Of a stretch of DNA of 7,029 nucleotides, positions 7,017-7,029 are shown piece by piece. Under the pieces are notes generated by a model that made no database searches, was not told the origin of the DNA, and worked only from the letters and a program-made list of their open reading frames with translations. The DNA is from Gammaproteobacteria bacterium (GTDB lineage Bacteria > Pseudomonadota > Gammaproteobacteria > UBA1113), in NCBI GenBank assembly GCA_019752835.1, contig JAIELR010000232.1:1-7029 (forward strand), written 5' to 3'. Every line of letters begins with the position of its first letter. Position 1 is the first letter of the stretch. The translations under genes and the position numbers were made by a program.

Positions 7017-7029
7017 GATACTGACACGC

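Overview
The window looks like chromosome from a gammaproteobacterium, most likely a host-associated member of the Legionellales. The right half holds ordinary housekeeping genes in the order glyQ-glyS-gmhB, with protein sequences close to gammaproteobacterial forms. The left half holds a large AT-rich gene of effector-like character next to mobile-element debris. The lineage is an inference from gene order, composition and the style of the large protein. No rRNA or other marker is present.

Layout from left to right. Positions 1 to about 78 are the extreme 3' end of a group II intron: an intact 34-nt domain V and a domain VI. The rest of the intron, including any maturase gene, lies off the left edge. 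Positions 79-506 contain no intact gene. They hold an imperfect inverted repeat, a decayed duplicate of the 3' end of gmhB on the minus strand (226-285), and the leader of the next gene. Positions 507-3395 (+) encode a 962-residue protein I cannot assign to a named family. It has about five ankyrin-like helical repeats at the N terminus, a bipartite nuclear-localisation-like cluster in the middle and an acidic tail. It converges on gmhB with only 11 bp between the stop codons.

Positions 3407-6948 (-) are a compact operon read right to left. glyQ and glyS encode the two subunits of tetrameric glycyl-tRNA synthetase and overlap by 10 bp. gmhB encodes a heptose bisphosphate phosphatase for LPS inner-core precursor synthesis and follows 6 bp later. 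A plausible promoter for the operon lies at about 6986-7016.

The most notable point is that the large gene is bracketed by two same-orientation copies of the gmhB 3' end, one intact and one a remnant, with a group II intron just beyond the remnant. This suggests that a block carrying an effector-like gene was inserted, or rearranged, at the end of the glyQ-glyS-gmhB operon. The protein itself is a candidate secreted, possibly nucleus-targeted, host-interaction factor. Both ideas are inferences that need database comparison.
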